A program made the position numbers and the translations under genes. 64,000 nucleotides of DNA, taken from assembly GCF_023053635.1 (NCBI RefSeq), contig NC_086187.1, positions 29,364,501 through 29,428,500 of the forward strand. Direction: 5' to 3'. The notes beneath the pieces are model-generated. The model was given only the letters and a program-made list of their open reading frames with translations, made no database searches and was not told the origin of the DNA. The DNA comes from Elgaria multicarinata webbii. Its lineage: Eukaryota > Chordata > Lepidosauria > Squamata > Anguidae. Positions within the stretch are counted from its first letter, which is position 1; every line of letters starts with the position of its first letter. Of the stretch, positions 1 through 9,900 are shown piece by piece.

Positions 1-29
1 CCGCCTCGTCTCGCCCCGCTCCCTAGTTT

Positions 30-125
30 TATGCCCACAACAGCCCTGCCGGGGAGGCTACACCGGGACTGAGAGAGGGTGGGGGAACTGGCCCATGGTC
101 GCCCAGGGAGCTTTATAGCCTTTCT
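30..125. repeat. Fragment of a common squamate interspersed repeat
   Basis: The stretch reads like the widespread unit running 'cacaacagccctg...gaactggcccatggtcgcccag'. A similar unit lies in the opposite orientation at 58605-58745. The family is recognised from memory only, probably an L2- or MIR-like retroposon. Confidence 0.4.
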
Positions 126-1060
126 GAGTTCAGATGGCAAAATGGCAGATTAAGGAAAACAAAAAGCCATCACAAAGATAATACTTAATTGAAGAGTTGG
201 AAGGCTGGGGGAGGTCTCCATGGCCAGCCAGGCCCCTCCGTTCAGCCTAATTGGTGGTGGAGGAAGCAGAAGGAGCAGCAAGCTGGAAACATATAAAATC
301 CTCAAAAAAAAACCACTTGCCTGGAATGTGCAGCTAAACTATGCTGCTTTTAACTGACACCAAAAAGCCCAGTGAAAGGTGGCAGGCAGGCACTTCTCCC
401 AGGACACAGAGTTCCAGAGGTGGGTGCCTCCACTGAGAAGGCCCTGCTCTTCAGGCCTCCCCTGGAAATGGAAGTCCATGGGAAGGTGCCTGTGGGTGCC
501 GGTGACCCTTCAGACCACCACTGAGGCCACGCCCCTTTCCCCTCAGCCTGTACCCAGGTGAGATAAGGTTGAAGGCTGCAGGTGTGCACCCCCTGGCCAC
601 GCCTTCCCTTGGTTTGGTCAGCCACTTTTGTGCTGTGATCACAACAGCCTTCATTGCCCATGGGGCCAGGGCCCGTGCTTAAACCTTACAGGCTGGCCGG
701 CTCCTCCGCCTCCTCCCCCGCCCTTGTGTTGTTGTTTCCCCTTCCCAATGAATCATCCTTTCCTTTTGTCCTTGGTCAATTTCCTGCAACAATTTGCTAG
801 CACAATCCCTGGGACTGATGCAGCGGGAGACTCAGGCTTCTGAATGCTCCTTTGCATGCATGTGCCTGTCAGGCATAACACAGGGGAGCAGTCCTCCTAT
901 GAGTCAAGGTTGCAATGGGCGGGACTGTTTAGCGGGGGGGGGGGCAGGTGTACAAAACGAGGCATCCTGTGGACGAAAGGGACAGGGAGACCCAGGGCCT
1001 CCCATGAAGCTTATGAGTGGGAGACTCAGGGCAGCTGGTAATGGCTGCCTGGGCACCAAA
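126..1060. other. No gene recognised
   Basis: The short open frames here lack recognisable domains, and none combines with splice sites into a convincing exon. A G run lies near 935-944. I see no promoter, RNA gene or clear repeat in this stretch. Confidence 0.5.
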
Positions 1061-1067
1061 GGCAGCT

Positions 1068-1245
1068 TCGCAGGTGGGGCCAGCGTCAAGGGGAGGCGGG
1101 GCTGGGCACCTGCTTGAGGGCCCACACCTAAACAGGGCCCCACTGACGAGAGCCCCCTGGGCTGGCTCCTTCTCTCCCCGGGGCCACCTGCCTGATCACC
1201 TGCCTCTCGCTCTGGCCCAGACAAGGGAGGTGGTGGGCAGGACGA
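1068..1245 (+). repeat. Unassigned dispersed repeat, copy A
   Basis: This stretch aligns by eye with 46368-46545 over about 170 bases. Shared blocks include 'gcgtcaagg', 'agagccccctgg', 'ctggctcct' and 'gctctggcccag' followed by 'caagggagg'. The copies are clearly diverged but collinear. I do not recognise the family. Confidence 0.6.
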
Positions 1246-1274
1246 TGACGCAAAGCCACCTCAAGGCCCAGTAT

Positions 1275-1430
1275 TGGGGGAAAGGCAGGATATAATGTTA
1301 TGTATTTCATATTTACTGTTGTTCCCCACCTTGATCAAAATGGAGAGGCGGGTAAGAAATAAATTTTATTATTATGTAGTAGTAGTAGTAGTATTATAAA
1401 TAAATGTAACTATAAATAACAACAACAAGC
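1275..1430 (+). repeat. Retroposon 3' tail with TAG/TTA microsatellite
   Basis: The text 'ccccaccttgatcaaaatgg' leading into AATAAATTTTATTATTAT and a (GTA)n run resembles the AT-rich 3' end of a squamate SINE or LINE. The family assignment is tentative. Confidence 0.45.
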
Positions 1431-1719
1431 AACAAGTATATCCTGCACTAGGAAACCACTTTCCATCTCTCTGCAGGCTGCTCCTGAAGAGAAATCCCCA
1501 CTTAGTCTCTTGATCTCTCTCTCCTTTTGGCAGCGTTCAGTGCTGAAAGAGAAAAACAGGATGAACGCAGGACCAGTGGCTTTTGCAAGGACTTGCAATG
1601 GGCACAAGTTGTTTTGAGTTGGTTGGTAATTAGTTCATAAATGAATCCTCCCCTTTCTGCTAAACAGGTGACCGAAGCCTCGGCTGGGAGGGTGTTAGCC
1701 CAGGGATTGGTCCCACCCA

Positions 1720-2205
1720 TAAGAACATCAGAAGAGCCCTGCTGGATCAGCCAAAGGGTCCATCTAGTCCAGTATTTGTTCATGCAGTTGCCAACCAGGT
1801 GCCCACAGGAGTCCCACGAGCAGGACAGGAGGGCAACAGCACCCTCCCACCCATGTGTACAGAGGCATGGAGCCTCTGCTGCTGGAGGGAGCACTGAGCC
1901 ATCAGGACGATTTGCCCAATTCCTCTTTAAAGCCATCCAAATTGATGGCCGTCACTACATGTTGTGGTTGTGAATCCCATAGTTTGGCTAGGCCCTGTGT
2001 GAAGAAGTCCTTCCTTTTATCTGTCCTGAATCTCCCACCAATCAGCTCCATGGGATGAACCCTTTGGGTTCTGGTGTTATGGAAGAGGGTGTGTGGAATG
2101 TCTTCCTATCCACTTTCTCCACCCCAGGCATAATTTTGTACACATCTATCACATCTCCCCTTACTCACCTCTTTTCCAAGCTTAGCAAGCCCTTCTTGAT
2201 TTTAG
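1720..2205 (-). repeat. L3/CR1-type LINE 3' fragment
   Basis: On the plus strand it begins with 'aagaacatcagaagagccct' and passes through 'ggtccatctagtccag', 'cctgaatctcccacc' and 'acatctatcacatctcccc'. These are hallmarks of reverse-oriented L3/CR1-group LINE ends in amniotes. It is truncated to roughly 0.5 kb. Related fragments lie at 39861-40185 and 55325-55530. Confidence 0.75.
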
Positions 2206-3057
2206 CTAAAAACGTGCAGCTCTAGAGCTGAGCAGCTGCATGTGAAGCCCCCCTGCGTCCGTTTCAGGCCAAGGGCCCTCCTCCTTGCCAGAGCCAGGGA
2301 ACGCGGCAGGCGAGGAGCCAAGAGCCCTGAGAGGGACTTCTTCTGCCCATGGAGATTGGGGCGGGGGGGAGGGGAGGGCAGCTCGGAGCTTCTCCGGAGC
2401 ATAGCGCCCTTCCCAGACCCTGCAAGCTGGATGATAAGGCTGCCTGCGGGGCAGTGTCTCCCTCCAGGGATATAGCCGGGGGGGGGGGAGGGAGGGATGG
2501 CTGAGGCAAGCTGAGCCAGAGGAGTCCTCTGGCAACTTCAGCTTTTTCTAGCAACCAAACTGTCCGATGGTTTGCAAGTGAAGAAATGCAGAGATGCCTG
2601 AGAGGAAGATGGCTTGGGGCAACTGGACAAGGCCAGCAGGCTGAGGCTCATGCTCACGCTCTCCCTCTGCTGAAATGGAGCAACGAAGGTCAAGTGGCTG
2701 CCGCTGAAAACAGTGGTGCTGTGTCGCACATGGGGCTGCCTTTGAAAATGGCCTGGAAGCGGACCCAAAACAGGGTGGCTGGATTGCTGCCTGGGCAGTT
2801 TGTCCCTAGATGGCTGTGTTGAAAGTGCTTGTGAAATCCACCACCCAGAGCCTGGTGGAAAAGGTGCGGACTTAGAATGAAAGAATTCTGAGCCCAGGAA
2901 GTGGTTTTAACTTCTAGAACTAAATGCAGTTCATGATGCTTCCACACCAAAAGCTATTCCAGGTGTCGTCGTCCCCAAACGTTCTTTCTTCATTTTCAGC
3001 AGTATTATTTGGGTGGGGGGAAGCGTCATTTTGTTACCGTTGTTGTTAAACAATTGG
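2206..3057. other. No gene recognised
   Basis: Apart from purine/pyrimidine-biased short open frames and G runs near 2360 and 2480, nothing recognisable is present. Confidence 0.5.
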
Positions 3058-3539
3058 GAGACAGTAGATCTGCATCAACTGGAGCGTGTTCAAAGGAGGG
3101 CAACCAGGATGATCAGGGGTCTGGAAACAAAGCCCTATGAGGAGAGACTGAAAGAAGTGGGCATGTTTAGCCTGGAGAAGAGAAGGTGGAGGGGAGACAT
3201 GATAGCACTCTTCAAATACTTAAAAGGTTGTCACACAGAGGAGGGCCAGGATCTCTTCTCGATCCTCCCAGAGTGCAGGACACGGAATGTTAAAGGAAGT
3301 TAAAGGAAGCCAGATTCCAGCTGGACATCAGGAAAAACTTCCTGATTGTTAGAGCAGTACGACAATGGAATCAGTTACCTGGAGAGGTTGTGGGCTCTCC
3401 CACATCAGAGGCATTCAAGAGGCAGCTGGACAACCATCTGTCAGGGATGCTTTAGGGTGGATTCCTGCACGGAGCAGGGGGCTGGACTCGATGGCCTTGT
3501 AGGCCCCTTCCAACTCTACTATTCTATGGTTCTGTGATC
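3058..3539 (+). repeat. CR1 LINE, 3' end with reverse-transcriptase ORF tail
   Basis: Translation of the plus strand gives the C-terminal part of a CR1 ORF2 protein, with blocks such as [40 protein letters not shown] and [10 protein letters not shown]. The 3' end is the CR1 signature 'ccttccaactctact' followed by imperfect ATTCTATG repeats. A small duplication (TTAAAGGAAG twice near 3290-3308) interrupts the frame. It is a 5'-truncated, dead LINE copy. Confidence 0.9.
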
Positions 3540-3639
3540 TGCTTGTGGCCCATCCCTGCTTCTCCCATAGACATCTGCCCAAACCTTAAGATCCTCTTCT
3601 GAGGACCAGTGCCAAGCATCCCATCTGATGAAGGGTGTG

Positions 3640-4105
3640 TGTTGACCACCAGGGGGAGGGCCTCCAGGTATGAAACGGCCTCCCCAGGGAGGCTCACTTG
3701 GCGCCAGGCCTGGAGTCTTTCCCACGCCAGGTGAAGACCTTTCTGTTCCCCCAGGCTTTTAAATACCCACCGAGTCATAGAATCATAGAATAGCAGAGTT
3801 GGAAGGGGCCTACAAGGCCATCGAGTCCAGCCCCCTGCTCAATACAGGAATCCACCCTAAAGCATCCCTGACAGATGGTTGTCCAGCTGCCTCTAGTGTG
3901 GGAGAGCCCACAACCTCCCTAGGTAAGAGGGAGTCTGGGGTGCTCAGTTTTAAAATCTGGGTCTTTAATTTAGGGGTGCCCTGAATTTTGTTTTGTTGTC
4001 CTTTGTTAAGACAATGCTTTTGATGTCATGGTTTCATGTTTTCTTTTGTATTTAAACAGATGTTATGTTTGTTTCTTGTAAGCTTCCCAGGGAATGTTAT
4101 GTTTG
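3640..4105 (+). repeat. Older LINE-like 3' end split by a CR1 insertion
   Basis: The left part (3640-3773) reads like a LINE 3' end, with 'ggcgccaggcctgg' and 'gaagacctttctgttc'. The right part (3926-4105) continues as a T-rich tail ending near 'cttgtaagcttcccag'. The CR1 copy at 3774-3925 sits between them. The outer family is unassigned. Confidence 0.4.
3774..3925 (-). repeat. CR1 LINE 3' end, reverse orientation
   Basis: The copy starts with the reverse complement of the terminal ATTCTATGATTCT repeats (catagaatcatagaat), then runs through 'gttggaaggggcctac' and 'cagccccctgctcaatac' to 'gagagcccacaacctccct'. It is 5'-truncated at about 150 bp. Confidence 0.9.
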
Positions 4106-4315
4106 GGGTGTCATGCCAGGGTCCCGAATAAGTCAACCATATGGAAATCTGAATCCTGTTCATTCAGAAGGGAGCCTGGAGGGAGACTTTCTCCCCTTTC
4201 CTGAGGCCTAGTGAGCCATGAATGGTCCAGAGGCAGCGCTGCAAGGCAGTCCTGAGCAGCCGAAATGCCCGGGGTATCTTGGAGCACCAGGCCTCTCGCT
4301 CAGCCCTGGGCTGTG

Positions 4316-4367
4316 TGATAAGAGGGCGCTGGCCCTGCGGCTCAGCGGAGGGCAAGGCCCATAAAAG
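4316..4367 (+). promoter_or_regulatory. Globin promoter: GATA site and TATA box
   Basis: A GATA-family site (TGATAA, 4316-4321) lies upstream of a TATA-like element CATAAAAG at 4360-4367. The TATA element is about 100 bases before the globin start codon, which fits globin genes with a 5' UTR of several tens of bases. Erythroid GATA1 control is inferred from family knowledge. Confidence 0.6.
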
Positions 4368-4462
4368 CCACGGCCCCCAGCGTGGCTCCCAGCTCCAACC
4401 CCCCTGCCACGACCCACGGACCTCCCTCCACGCTCGGTCGCGCTCTCGTTCTCTCTGCCACC

Positions 4463-5144
4463 ATGGTGCTGTCCGCTGAAGACTGAAAGTTGCTCCAGAG
4501 TACCTGGGCCAAGGTGGCCCCCAGTGCCGATGACATCGGCACTGACGCGCTGAACAGGTGTGCCAGGTGGCGGGGAGGGGGGTGGCAGGGCGAGAGGGGC
4601 GCAGGACCACCCTCTCCCCGCCCCGCTCGCTCTCTGACGGACGCCCCCCTCCCTCCCTCCTTGCAGGATGTTCTGGGTGTACCCGAAGACCAAGGTCTAC
4701 TTCCCGCACTTCGACTTGACCCCCGGCTCCAGCGACATCCGCGCCCACGGCCACAAGGTGATCAAGGCGCTGGAGAGCGGCCTCAAGCACCTGGACGACG
4801 TCCAAGGCACCCTAGCCGAACTCGGCGACAAGCACGCCTACAACCTGCGCGTGGACCCCGTCAACTTCAAAGCAAGCCCGCGGGCGGGTCCCTGGCCTGA
4901 GGCGGGCGGGCTCGGCTCTGCCCCCCTCCGCTGGGTCCTCTCTCCCCCCTCCCAGCCCTGCAGGGGCGCTTCCCCCCCCCCCACTAACCGGCGCCCCCTT
5001 TCTTCTCCCTTGCAGCTGCTGTCCAAGTGCATCCACGTGGTCATGGCCACTCACCTGCAGGCTGAGTACACCGCCCCCGCGTACCGGGCCTGGGACAAGT
5101 TCTACTTCTTGGTGGCTGACGTCCTGACCGAGCGCTACAGATGA
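4463..5144 (+). CDS. HBAD: Alpha-D type haemoglobin subunit, with premature stop in exon 1 (possible pseudogene)
   Basis: The gene has three exons: 4463-4557, 4667-4871 and 5016-5144. They total 429 nt, which would give the standard 142-residue alpha-type chain. The start sits in a strong Kozak context (gccaccATGG). Exon 2 carries YFPHFDL and the distal haem His in RAHGHKV; its 3' part has HAYNLRVDPVNFK, including the proximal His, and exon 3 ends TERYR. HAYNLRVDPVNF points to alpha-D (HBAD/HBM) rather than alpha-A, which typically has HAHKLRVDPVNF. Codon 8 is TGA (4484-4486), where relatives have Lys, so the chain as written ends after seven residues. Intron 2 uses a GC donor (4872-4873), and intron 1 is GT-AG. 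TATA box, poly(A) signal, frame and exon sizes are otherwise intact. Either it is a young pseudogene or allele, or the TGA is a sequence error. If functional it would be an oxygen-carrying subunit of erythrocyte haemoglobin. Confidence 0.88.
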
Positions 5145-5256
5145 GCCCCCGCCTCCGTGGGCTGCTGGTGCGGGGCTCCCTCCGGCCCCCACCGCGGAGC
5201 AGCCGCCCCCTCCGGGCGCGTCCCAGTCCTGGCCTTCCTCTGCTGTGCTACTCGCC

Positions 5257-5262
5257 AATAAA
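5257..5262 (+). terminator. Globin poly(A) signal
   Basis: An AATAAA hexamer lies 113 bases after the globin stop codon, the expected distance for an alpha-globin 3' UTR. Confidence 0.85.
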
Positions 5263-5299
5263 GTCTCTGAACTGCTGCCTGCCTGATGCGCCTCTCTTG

Positions 5300-6240
5300 G
5301 AGGGGGGGGGGAGCGGTGGGAAGGGGTCGGCCTCCCGCAAACAACGCTGCCGGGAAGAGGAGGCTCTAGAGCAATGGGGGGGGGGGGAGCGTGACGTAGA
5401 GAAGGGGGCAGCCCCGCCCAACGGGCCTGGGACCTTCTAGGACCCTTCAGCAGCCCCCGCCCCGCATCTCCCGCAAGGGCCCTGGAGGACGAGGAGGGAG
5501 AGCCTTGGGGAGGGTTTGCCCTTTCCAGGAGACCCCCGAGACCGTCAAGGCCCCCAGCGTAGTTTGCCAAGCAGGGAAAAGGCTGGTCTTAAACCGGTGC
5601 CGGGAGGCTTAGAGCGGGCGGCCAGCGGGGACTGAAGTCAGAGGTCCGGAGTTGATTTAAACCAAGGCGAGCGATGGCGCCCGCGGGGCCTTCATGCTGA
5701 CCGCGGGTGATCAGTACTGTGTGCGAATCCACCGGCGGAGGGAGGCATTAGGATTAAACAAGAAGTCCCCCAGGCATGGCTCCCGAGACGCGGCAGGTCG
5801 TGTGAAGCCCGTCTCCCAGCCTCGCGGGGGGGGGGGGGAGGGAGACCCTTCTCACTGGTCTAACCGACACCCCCACATACCCCAGGAGGTCCATCGCCGG
5901 AGACTTGCCTGACCACTAGAAGGAGGGGTGGCGGTAGGGCCGCCCCCTCCCCGCAAGAGGGGAGCCTGATGCCTGGGGTCAGTGGGGCGAGCGCCGGGTG
6001 GGCTAGCAGATCCCGAGGAGGATGCTCGCCGCACCCCGCCGCCGGCCCTGGCAGCTGGGCGAACCCGGACCCTGCGCCCTGCCGCCCTTCCCTCCCCATC
6101 GCCCTGGGCGCTCAAGACAGAGAGACAGATGGGCGGCGGAGCCTCTCGCCCCAGCACAGCCGAACCCCTGCGGGTCTGCCCCGGCCCAGAGGTGGAAGAA
6201 TCCGCGCTGTTGCAGGAGGGTGCTGGGGCGGCCAGCTCCT
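5300..6240. other. GC-rich intergenic DNA, no gene recognised
   Basis: This stretch holds G and C homopolymers (near 5305, 5378 and 5828) and open frames explained by GC content. It separates the globin from the DNAJA3 promoter. Confidence 0.5.
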
Positions 6241-6248
6241 GTGCATGT

Positions 6249-6290
6249 GTAGACAGAAAAAAACCCTATAACTCCCAGCATGCCCCCGTC
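6249..6290 (+). repeat. Half-copy of a palindromic MITE with ZNF143-like motif
   Basis: The text 'tagacagaaaaaaaccctat' followed by AACTCCCAGCATGC matches one arm of the palindromes at 62834-62940 and 61340-61420. CCTATAACTCCCAGCATGC (6265-6283) also resembles the ZNF143/STAF binding site, and it lies 0.7 kb upstream of the DNAJA3 start. Confidence 0.5.
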
Positions 6291-6849
6291 CGCGCCGTTC
6301 AGACGTTCTTTTCAAAGGACTCCCGGTGGCACACGCACACCCGGCGGCGCTGAGAGGCGAGAGAAGCGGCGGCGGGAGGCGGCCAGCCCGAGGCGGCGCG
6401 GTGCTTGTCAGAAGTGCGCGAAGGGGAGGGGGCAGCGGGCCGGGGTCGCGCTGCTGCTGGCGCTGCGCTGTGGACGTGCCGTCTCTGGGCTGGCCGGGCG
6501 ACTGGCTTTGCCCCCGTCCCCCCCCCCCCCGGTGCCCGATCTCTGAGCGGAAAAGACCACCAGCAGCAGCAGCAACAGCAGCCCAACGTTGACTCGGGAG
6601 GAGGACTCCGTGCTCAAGGGGCCTCTTACTCCCCCGAGCAGCGTGCGCAGGGTCGCCGCCCGCCGCAGCATTGGCTTTCTGCCCGCGGGAGCGGCTGCCG
6701 CAGTTAATCCGTCCTTGGCAAGAAGACTCGCAATAGAATTTGCACCCATAACGCCCAACCGGACGGGCACTAGGGCCCAGGAGCACGCGGGAGTCCCAGG
6801 ATGGCTTGACCGCTACGCAAGGTCTGGGCAGGACGCGCCCAGCGGCTTC

Positions 6850-6984
6850 TGGACGCACGCGCAGTAGGACGTCGCTAGCCGGCCGGCCTTCCCCCGCCCC
6901 TCCTTCCCTGTGCGCCTGCGCAGAAATCGCTCCCTGGGTCAACGGCGGCGGCCGCGCAGGCGCAGTGTGCCCGGGCGGCCCAAG
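6850..6984 (+). promoter_or_regulatory. DNAJA3 CpG-island promoter with NRF1-like sites
   Basis: NRF1-like palindromes occur at 6911-6922 (TGCGCCTGCGCA) and 6954-6966 (GCGCAGGCGCAGT), with a weaker one near 6855 (GCACGCGCAG). The start codon itself lies in CAAGATGGCGGC, a YY1-like downstream element. NRF1 commonly drives nuclear genes for mitochondrial proteins, which suits DNAJA3. No TATA box is visible. Confidence 0.65.
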
Positions 6985-9900
6985 ATGGCGGCGGTGTGCG
7001 CCTCACGCTGGCTGGCGGCGGCGGCCGCGGTCGCCGGGAGCAGCCGGGTGGGCGGCGGCGAGGCGCGGCGGCGGCTGCTGGCCCTGCGCCTGGCTCGGTG
7101 GTTGAGCGCGGGCCCCGCCGGCCCCCTCGCGCCTCGACCGGCCCTGGTGCCGCGGCTCGGAAGCAGCTCCGGTGAGGGCAAGCGGAGGGGGGCGGGAGGT
7201 GTCGGGCTGCCTTTGGCGACGTCTCGGGGCGACGCACGAGTGCCTCTGAGCGCGCGCAGAGTGCGGTTGCCCTTGCCGCTGAGCGGCCCCTGCAGCACGC
7301 TTGGCTCCGCCCCCTCACGAACATCTGCCTGGCCGGCAGGCATCCAACAGGGGAAGCGCTTCCTGGCCCCGCGATAAAGAGGAAAGCGGGTGGGCGGAGG
7401 GTGGGTGAGGAGAGTTCGCCGGTTGGATTTCTGCCTGCTGCTGCTGCTGCTAAAGGGGCGGGACGCGGCGGCGGCCTGTTCCGCCCGCAGCAAAGGCGCC
7501 TCCAGCTGAAGGGCCGCTGCGGAAGAGCCTCCCCCTGCCCGAGGCCCGCTGCCAGTTTGAGCAGGTAGCAGTGGGCCAGATGGGCGCAGGGGCAGCAGGC
7601 AGCTCCGCGTGTCGCTAGTAGCGCTTGAAGGCGGCTGTGGGCGAAAAGCAGGTCGTGCGGATGAGGACGGGGAAAGGGGCCCCTCGGCTGGTCACTCACG
7701 GAGCCTGGCTTTGCTTCCTGCAGGAGTTCGGCATCGTCCTCTGGTCTGGGCCGCCTCATTCCACACCAGCTCCTTCACCTGCGCCAAAGAGGATTTTTAC
7801 CAGATTTTGGGAGTGCCGCGAACAGCCAGCCAGAAGGAGATCAAGAAGGCTTATTACCAGGCATGCTGGCCGGAGGGAATGGGGGACGGGGCGGGAAGGA
7901 TGTCCCGGTATGTCCCTCCCCCCCCCAAAAGGAGGAGGGACAGTCTTGGGAGAGGGGTGTGTGTGTTGGGATCACAGCATGGCCGCTTGTTTCGCCTGTC
8001 CTCTTCTGCCGTGCAGCAGGGAGGGGATTCCGGATCCTGTTCTTTAGGTCTTGGGGAATAGTGGAGAAGAAAATTCTAATATGGTTGGCCAGATTTACAA
8101 GAGCAAACTAGTCCATAATAATGCATTTCAGGCTTGTTACTTTGAAGGAGGGGGTCCAGGGTGGTTTTGTGTGTGTGTGCAGAGGATGCACTAATATTAG
8201 AAATATTTTCCTGTCTACACCAAAAGATGGGTTTGGGACTGCCTTGCCTGGCGAAGCCTGTCAGCCCTCCCTTCTCCTCCTCCTCCTCCTCCTCCTGCTG
8301 CTTTTTGTCAGGATCTTTTCAAGACTTCTGCTTTCCATTTCTCTTGTCTGGTTGCCATACATGTGTGCTTCCTGCTTGCTGGAGTAGATTCCCACCTTTC
8401 TTAGCTTCTTGGTGAACTCCACTTCAAGAATACTTTTAAGGGGGAAAAGTGATAAGCAGCAGAAAATACTACAAATAATTAACGAGAATTGGGGGAAGAT
8501 GGTTCTGTGTTAAACTCCCTGGGAGACAGATTGCTAGTAAGGGGTATAGCTGTCTTGGTAAGAGCAACTCCTGTTCCTTTTTTAAAAAAACCTTTCTGTT
8601 GGCATATCCGTTCCCTTAGCAGGGGACAGAAGCTCTGCACCCAGGAGACCAAGGGAATGAAAGTCTGGTCTCCCGGGGTGTAAAAGAGCAGCAACACATT
8701 CACTGTGGCTGAGGATCACGTGGCTGAGCCCCTCCAGGCATAGTTGGTGGTTAGCAGCCCCAATAACAAACTGTGGCTCTTAAGTACCTGTGGCATAAAA
8801 CTATGAAATGTTTTTCTGTCATGGTAGTAGAAATAGTCAAGCTTATGTCCTCATAAATACTACGCCCCACAAGTCTCCCATTGTAGAAACAATTCCCTTT
8901 CTGTTGACATTGGCTTTCATTAATAGGTTGTGGACTTTAGACAGCAATTCTTCACTGCTAGTGGAATCATCACCTTTTCTAATGTATTCTTATATTTAAG
9001 GCAATGGGTTTATAAAACATAGGCTTGTAACCTCCTATTTTAAAAGATTTCATCATACTGCATCATCTGACCATTGCTAAAAAAATCCTCTATGCTGGGA
9101 AGGCCAGATGGTATCCAGACATTATAACAGCCTTCTTCAACTTTCATGCCCTCTGGATATGTTAGACTACTGCCCCCGTAATCCCCAGCCACAATACTGC
9201 CAAACATCCCTTATTTGCAGCAAACATCTAATTCTGAAAGGTTGCTGTTAAGGATGAAATCTCAGAACTCTTCCCATATTTTATATACTGTCCCACAGTG
9301 ATAATTAGGATTGGCATAGAAATGTTATCCAATTGAGTAGGTCACTTCCTTTTTAAAAAACCAAATCAGTGGTGTTAAAGCTGCCCTTTTCTGCTAGTCA
9401 CCCTGGTACTTCCACATTACGAAGCCACCCTCAGGGCACCACTATGGAGGATCCGGTTAAAACAGCTCACCTGATTAAATTTTACAAAGGGAAGGGGAAA
9501 GCGAATGAGGTAAAGGCCCCTTTGGGTAGTTGGAATTGATGTTTGTTATGCTAGAATATATTATTCCTCTGGAATTGCTTTTGTTCTGAAATGTTGGTTT
9601 TGGGTTCCTTTTCGCTTAGCTTGCCAAGAAGTATCACCCTGACACAAATAAAGAGGACCCTAAAGCAAAGGAGAAGTTCTCCCAGCTGGCTGAAGCTTAC
9701 GAGGTAACGTGCTTGCTCTCTGCATGCCATTGCGGGCTCATTCTGGAGTGGTCTGCTTCACAGTAAAGTGGTCTACTTCACGGTCTACTATTTTTGTAAG
9801 GCCAAAAGCAAGCCCTGATGAAGACTGTCTCGCTTGCAGGTCTTAGGGGATGAATTCAAGCGGAAACAGTATGATACGTACGGCGCAGCTGGCTTTGATG

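Noticed and set aside
4484-4486. TGA as a selenocysteine codon in the globin
   Set aside because: No globin is known to use selenocysteine, and I saw no SECIS-like element in the short 3' UTR. A mutation or sequence error is simpler.
4463-5144. Calling the globin alpha-A
   Set aside because: The F-helix stretch HAYNLRVDPVNF fits alpha-D rather than the typical alpha-A HAHKLRVDPVNF, and the intron 2 GC donor also fits alpha-D.
6112-6942. Long minus-strand frame upstream of DNAJA3
   Set aside because: It is explained by CpG-island composition. It has no family resemblance and no poly(A) or splice pattern.
7907-7912. Alternative GT donor for DNAJA3 exon 2
   Set aside because: GTATGT is a good donor on its face, but using it adds 47 nt, shifts the frame and disrupts the J domain. 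The GC donor at 7861 fits the protein exactly.
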